This document shows, one piece after another, positions 58,857-64,000 of a stretch of DNA of 64,000 bases. The DNA is taken from contig OZ010795.1 in NCBI GenBank assembly GCA_963932465.1, positions 517,643,451 to 517,707,450 on the forward strand. Direction: 5' to 3'. Source of the DNA: Maratus speciosus. Taxonomy: Eukaryota; Arthropoda; Arachnida; Araneae; Salticidae. Each line of letters starts with the position of its first letter. Position 1 is the stretch's first letter. Under the pieces are notes generated by a model, which ran no database searches, was not told where the DNA came from, and saw only the letters and a program-made list of their open reading frames with translations. Both the position numbers and the translations under genes were made by a program.

Positions 58857-59130
58857 CAGGGCTGGTGAGAGGGGGGGGGGGACACAGAGGGCAACTGCCC
58901 AGGGGCCCGTGACCGAAGGGGCTCGGTTTCAGATGGAACAAGTACAGGAATTTTTTACTGTTCCAAATCTTATCTTGCTCATACTTTTTTCCTTTACAAT
59001 CTGAAATACATTTCTTAGGAGCGTAGTTTAGAAGACTTCCAACAAAAATCACAGGAAACTCCCCACTGAGAGGGCTAAAAGCTGTAAAATAGTTGATCAC
59101 GTTACTACTCACGTTACCATAGTACAAATA
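58857..59130. mobile_element. Possible hAT-like transposon end
   Basis: CAGGGCTGGTGAGAGGGGGG followed by GGGCAACTGCCCAGGGGCCC resembles termini of hAT (Charlie-like) elements. A GGCCC-rich block with 'ggtgccctaagctg' near 59760-59900 might be the other end, but no inverse terminus or 8-bp duplication was found. The minus-strand frame 58852-59127 gives no domain. Confidence 0.3.
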
Positions 59131-60369
59131 GCCCGCAACTTCCTGCCTTCCTGAAAAATGACCAGACCTTATGGAGCTATGCCTACGCCTCGAGGCAATG
59201 TCGCATTAGATATTGTTTCCTCTTACCTCTCTTCCTCAGCGGGTATTCAGGTATTATCAGGCAATAAGCTTTCAGTGAATGTCTAATTGGGATTTTTTTT
59301 TTCTAAATTGATGGTACATAATACTTGTTATATTTATGCTTATTCTGTGCAAACATTTGTTTCTTTTTTTTTTTTAATCCTTATGTTCTTATTAACTATA
59401 TCTGTTGCAAAGTATAGATACAAGCATAACAGAAAAGAAAACAAGAATAAAAAAACTGAAATATTTGATTTTACAAAAGTTATGAGTATATACATGTAAA
59501 GAAAATTACCTAAGAAATAAGTAAAAATAAAATTTCGAATGTACACAAAATAATTATTTCCATTACCAAATTAAAGTCAGTATGATATAGTCATCAAGAC
59601 TTCATTAAAAAAATTAGATGCCCAAAGTATAAACATTCTTGGTGCCCTCTGTGTTCAACACATCTTAAGCAATCAGTTTACTCAATTATGACGTCTTATA
59701 TGAAAAACCAAAAGATCATTTTGGCTAAAATATTATTATGCGAGTAACGTGGACATGATCAGAGGGCGATAGGCGGAGAGTTGTATCGGTGCCCTAAGCT
59801 GAAAAAGGCCCCAATGAGGAACCATTTAAGTATATGCATATAGTAAATACAAGAGATGCAGAGGGCCCACCTGACCTCTGTTCGGGGCCTCCAATTTCTG
59901 CTTGTATTCCTGGCGAGTGAGCTTAAACTTAAACCATATTATGAGAGAAAAGAAAAACTCGGAAAACAGAAATACTTTAGTATTTCTGTTTATTAGTTAT
60001 TATCCTTTAAAATATCAAACTTACGTATAACTTCATTATACATGAGATTCACCATATACACAAAATTAAAAATGATATTCAAAATCCGCTGCCTTCCCCC
60101 AAAATCTCTTGATCCTATTCCTATACCTACTGAACCTGATGGAAAATAAAATCGTCATGCTCATGTTTGTTGCTTGCACAAAAATTGAAGCGTGATATTA
60201 AAGTTGCTTCCCAATTTTCCTTAAACTCACTTCACGACGTGTTTTTAGGTAGATTTCGTATGAAATACTACCTATTGGGATCGTTCCTATGCTGGAATTT
60301 CTGAAAAATTTTTGCAGATCTACACCGATCATGACTCCTAGAACCCAAAACCACCCTCAGTAAAAAACT

Positions 60370-60370
<1 letters not shown>
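59131..60370. other. Unassigned stretch
   Basis: AT-rich with GC-richer patches at 59155-59240 and 59740-59910 that may belong to the possible hAT element. No gene seen. Confidence 0.4.
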
Positions 60371-60405
<35 letters not shown>

Positions 60406-60432
60406 GTATCTATCTATCTATATATATATATC
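60370..60432. repeat. (CTAT)n-(TA)n microsatellite
   Basis: About a dozen CTAT units, one variant GTAT, then TA repeats. Confidence 0.9.
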
Positions 60433-61512
60433 ACTTTCTTCTGGACACGATAACTTTCGTAATTCTGCACCAATCTCTTCCAAACTGATACATAAAATCA
60501 AAGGGTATAAAATCTCGGTCAAGTTCGTTAATGGGCAAAATCGGACCAAGGGGATGGAAATAGGGAGGGGTTTTGTGAAAACCGAAAACCCTCCATAACT
60601 TCTTAATTTTTGTACATATCAAATCAGTTTAAAGATTTTATTACTTCTAAAAATAGGGCCAAAATTTTATGTATCACAGATTTTTGATAAAGTTAAAAAT
60701 GGGCTCAAGGGGCGCAAAAAATAGGGTTTTTGGGAGAAAAAAATTCATAACTTCGTCAATTCTCAAGATATCAATTCCAATTAATTTTATTATAAATCTC
60801 CTTAATATTATCTACAACTTTCATATTCACAAGTTTTTGATAGGACAAATTCGTACCGCAAAAAAAAAAAAAAAAATTAAAAACGAAAAGAAAAAGGGGG
60901 TTTGAAGAAGTAAAAAATCCATAACTCCGTCAATTCAAAAGATGTAAAATCCCCATGAATTTATCATATATCTTCTTAATATTGTCTACAACATCTATAT
61001 AGACAAGTTTTGGATAGGACAAATTCTTACAGCAAAAACAAATTAAAAATACATAGCGGTTGAAGAAAAAAATCATCTAAGTAAGGGTGTATTCAAATCT
61101 AAACTGCGTATTTTCTGACTCATTTTACAATTCATTTTTGCTCTCAAAGGCTTCCAATTGGTACGTTTTCTTACTCAGAAACTATATAATGTACCGTAAT
61201 GGTCGATTTTTTGATAGAGGCAGAATATACTTTAAAAAATGCTGTTAAAGTGGGCATTTTAAACCGAATTTCCCGAAGCGGATTGTGTTGGAAAAATCAT
61301 TGCATTAAGGATGCACTCAAATTCAAACTGCTTATTTTCTGACTCATTTGTAAATTCATTTTTGCTCTCAAACGCATTTAATTGGTATATTCGCTTATTC
61401 AGAAACTATATAATGTACCGCAATGATCGATTTTTTGATAGAGGCAGAATATATTTCAAAAAATTATGTCAAAGTGGGCATTTTGAACGGAATTTTCCGA
61501 AGCAATTGTGTT
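60433..61512. repeat. Long tandem repeat, unit 1 (about 1083 bp)
   Basis: ATCACTTTCTTCTGGACACG at 60430 recurs at 61513, so the period is about 1083. Within the unit, a segment with 'ataactt(c)cgtcaattc' and 'caagtttttgataggac' occurs twice at about 200-bp spacing, and a 215-bp segment with 'actatataatgtacc' occurs twice (61085-61298, 61299-61512). Reading frames in both copies are small and not conserved between them. Confidence 0.85.
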
Positions 61513-61947
61513 ATCACTTTCTTCTGGACACGATAACTTCCGCAATTCTGCACAAATCTCTTCCAAACTGATACATAAAATCAAGGGACATAAAATCTCG
61601 GTCAAGTTCGTTAATGGGCAAAAAGCGGACAAAGGGGGTGGAAATAGGGAGGGGTTTTGTGAAAACCGAAAAAACCCCATAACTTCTTAATTTTTGTACA
61701 TATCAAATCAGTTTAAAGTTTTTATTACTTCTAAAAATAGGACCAAAAATTTATGTATCGCAGATTTTTGATAAAATTAAAAATGGACTCAAGGGGCGCA
61801 AAAAATAGGGTTTTTGTTGAGAAAAAAATTCCTAACTTCGTCAGTTCTCAGTATATCAAATCCAATTAATTTTATTATACATCTCCTTAATAATATCTAC
61901 AACTTTTATATTCACAAGTTTTTGATAGGACCAATTCGTACTGCAAG

Positions 61948-61983
<36 letters not shown>

Positions 61984-62395
61984 GAAAACAAAAAAGGGGG
62001 GTTGAAGAAGAAAAATTTTCATAACTCCGTCAATTCACAAGATATAAAATCTCCATGAATTTATCATATATCTTCTTAATATTGTCTTCAACATTTATAT
62101 AGACAAGTTTTTGATAGGGCCAATTCTTAAAGCAAAAACAAATTAAAAATACATAGCGGTTGACGAAAAAAATCATCTTATTAAGGGTGCATTCAAATCC
62201 AAACTGTCTATTTTCTTACTCATTTTTAAATTCATTTTTGCTCTCAAACGCATACAATTGCTAGATTCTCTTTTTCAGAAACTATATAATGTACAGTAAT
62301 GATCGATTTTTTGATAGAGGCAGAATATATTTCAAAAAAGGATGTCAAAGTGGGCATTTTGAACAGAATTTCCCGAAGCGATTGTGCTAGAAACG
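61513..62395. repeat. Long tandem repeat, unit 2 (partial)
   Basis: It repeats unit 1 from its start but holds only one of the two 215-bp segments (62180-62395). It contains a long A run (61947-61982) at the place where unit 1 has a shorter one (60859-60876). Confidence 0.85.
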
Positions 62396-63237
62396 AAAAA
62401 TATTGCCCTACTGAGAAAATAATTGTTTATTAATCAAGTTTTAATTAATTGAAAGAAAAATAAAAACACAGGTCGCTTATAAATCTTTTAAAAAATCACG
62501 TCAGCATGTTTCATATTTTTTTTTTTATTAAATATTAATCTGAAAATGTGCCAGAAAATTTCGAGTTGTTGAGTATGGAATTTTTTTTTTTAATATCGCC
62601 TTAACATGATTCTCATAAAACCAGCTATTTTATAAAAAGGAAATAAAAACTCGTCAAAAGCAGACAGATAAAACTGTTATAGTGGATTTATATCTAATCA
62701 TGATTTAGTTTTTGTTGGTGAAATTAGTATACTTAACTTCGAAATCTACCTCTGCCTGTAGGCCGGGCCGGCAGGGATTTTTTTTTTTTTTTTTTTCTGA
62801 TCTAGATTTATGATCGTGAAAAAACGACCTGGGCCCATAATAATTATAACTCGGGCCCTTACACAGCTCTATTCTTCACTTTCTATCAAAAATTATATTG
62901 ATGCTGAGGTATAAAATTCTTGCACAAAAACTGAATTTAGTGGAAAGGATATTTTTATTATGAGAGCGCGGAGAAATGTCCGATATGTCCAAGCAGCATA
63001 AGATGGGTTAAAGATTCGATCCCCCTTCCCTCAAAATAGGTGGAAAAGGTCACCCCCGTTGTCTATAAAAAGTAAAGTTTAAGAAAACAGTTTTTTCCTG
63101 CAGTTTTTTTCGGCGTAATTCAGAGTCAAAACTTTTATTCAATAAACTTAAAACTTCTTTTCAGAATGAAAAATAAAGACACTTATTCAGTTCCTGTGAT
63201 AAAATGATACATCGTTCAAAGTATTTTTCTCAGATTC
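62396..63237. other. AT-rich stretch, no gene recognised
   Basis: T runs at 62515-62526, 62581-62592 and 62778-62797. GGCCGGGCCGGC near 62762 and GGGCCC words near 62830-62860 may be transposon remnants. No gene. Confidence 0.45.
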
Positions 63238-63420
63238 AAGCCACCTGCTTGTCTTGCGATTGGTGAGCTGGTTACTGAACAAGAGCTTGCTTGGTTCGAA
63301 CCCAATCAGGTATGGATGTGTGTATTGGGTCAGATTCCATTTTAAACTGAAGTCTCGGTCTGTTTAGCTCACGTGTGCAAGAGATGACCATAGCATCCCT
63401 AACCAACAAAAACAATCGCA
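63238..63420 (+). mobile_element. tRNA-derived SINE (probable)
   Basis: A-box-like TTGGTGAGCTGG and B-box-like GGTTCGAACCC about 38 bases apart, followed by a body ('ctgaagtctcggtctg', 'gcaagagatgaccatagc'). No tail is obvious. Confidence 0.45.
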
Positions 63421-63699
63421 GATTCTCTGAAAATTACTTTCATAATTATACTTAAAACTGCGTAATTTTAGCCATAAGAAAGAATTTTTCATTAAAATCT
63501 TTAATTTTCACAATTATGTGCACATGTTTTTCGTTTTGTTCCTTGGATTAAATAAATCTCTGATAAAGTCACCTGCATAACAAGAGGCTTGTATAAAGGA
63601 CATTTTGTTCCATGAATTTGTTCAAGGAAAGACTAATAAATCTAATTATCACAAAATGAAAAATCTCAGCCTCAGATTCATTTGAATCTGTCTATGTGT

Positions 63700-63815
63700 A
63701 TCCTTATTCAAATTTGTAGACTTCTACGTGTGATAGATTTCCCTAACCGTCGTCAGCAAACAAACAAACACGCAGAAGACACACGGACAAGAAACCCTTT
63801 TGTTATTAATATAGA
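63700..63815 (-). mobile_element. Helitron-type 5' terminus (minus strand)
   Basis: On the minus strand TCTATATTAATAACAAAAGG begins after an A and continues TTTCTTGTCCGTGTGTCTTC, similar in layout to the other TCTAT-starting ends. The body would extend leftwards; its limit is unknown. Confidence 0.4.
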
Positions 63816-64000
63816 TATTATAATATAAAAAAAATTGTAAGCACTTTTTCTTAATGTGTGTCTTTATATTTTATAAATAATAATACAGTGTTATCATCAG
63901 TAAGAACATCATAACAAGCATTTTAGACTATTAACCCCTTCGCAACAAGCGTTGTTTAAAGAAATACTGATCTCTTATCACCGATAATTCATAAAAGAAA
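63816..64000. other. AT-rich window end
   Basis: No feature recognised. Confidence 0.5.

Overview
This window looks like repeat-rich, intergenic or intronic nuclear DNA from an arthropod. A chelicerate such as a spider is plausible, but that is an inference from AT-richness and repeat content, not from a diagnostic gene. I find no convincing host protein gene, no canonical tRNA and no full rRNA. Nearly everything recognisable is a mobile element, a decayed piece of one, or a tandem array. The one weak host-gene candidate is a possible 120-bp exon at 2042-2161.

Layout. 1-5.1 kb: microsatellites, a 123-bp hAT-type MITE (78-200) and a 503-bp pogo-type MITE (2221-2723) in AT-rich DNA. 5.1-14.7 kb: a Helitron-like repeat (family A) interrupted by an 8.4-kb LTR retrotransposon (6085-14533). 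This element has about 97-98% identical LTRs and reads gag-protease-INTEGRASE-reverse transcriptase-RNase H. That is the unusual 'Gmr1-like' order, with integrase upstream of RT. It is broken by stops and frameshifts, and its leader carries a large palindrome with tRNA-like arms. 15.9-20.8 kb: fragments of a repeat D, a TIR repeat G in two copies, three hAT-type MITEs (17701, 18928, 19145) and other small TIR elements. 20.9-23.2 kb: a second D copy split by a dead Tc1 transposon (21051-22584). 23.3-28.7 kb: an inverted A copy split by a repeat F, a recent 1241-bp tandem duplication, a 147-bp-period minisatellite, and a 473-bp palindromic tRNA-like insertion with a 12-bp target duplication. 30.9-34.9 kb: a mariner pseudogene split by repeat D (which carries a 5S rRNA-like segment), itself split by a GC-rich 1.9-kb insertion with a 14-bp target duplication. 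35.3-36.5 kb: an A copy with both Helitron-like ends. 37-44 kb: an 850-bp near-perfect palindrome flanked by TA, two other foldback elements, and an alternating 102/84-bp higher-order repeat. 43.9-45.7 kb: a Penelope-like 3' end motif, a 31-bp minisatellite and a tRNA-derived SINE. 46-64 kb: further F copies, Helitron-type 5' ends, a 1333-bp TIR element, a long 1083-bp tandem repeat and many simple repeats.

How the parts relate. Because most families occur more than once, several insertions can be dated relative to each other against uninterrupted copies inside the same window: the LTR element entered family A; Tc1 entered D; D entered mariner and the GC-rich element then entered D; F and the tRNA palindrome entered an inverted A copy. 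No element here has an intact open frame for its own mobilisation.
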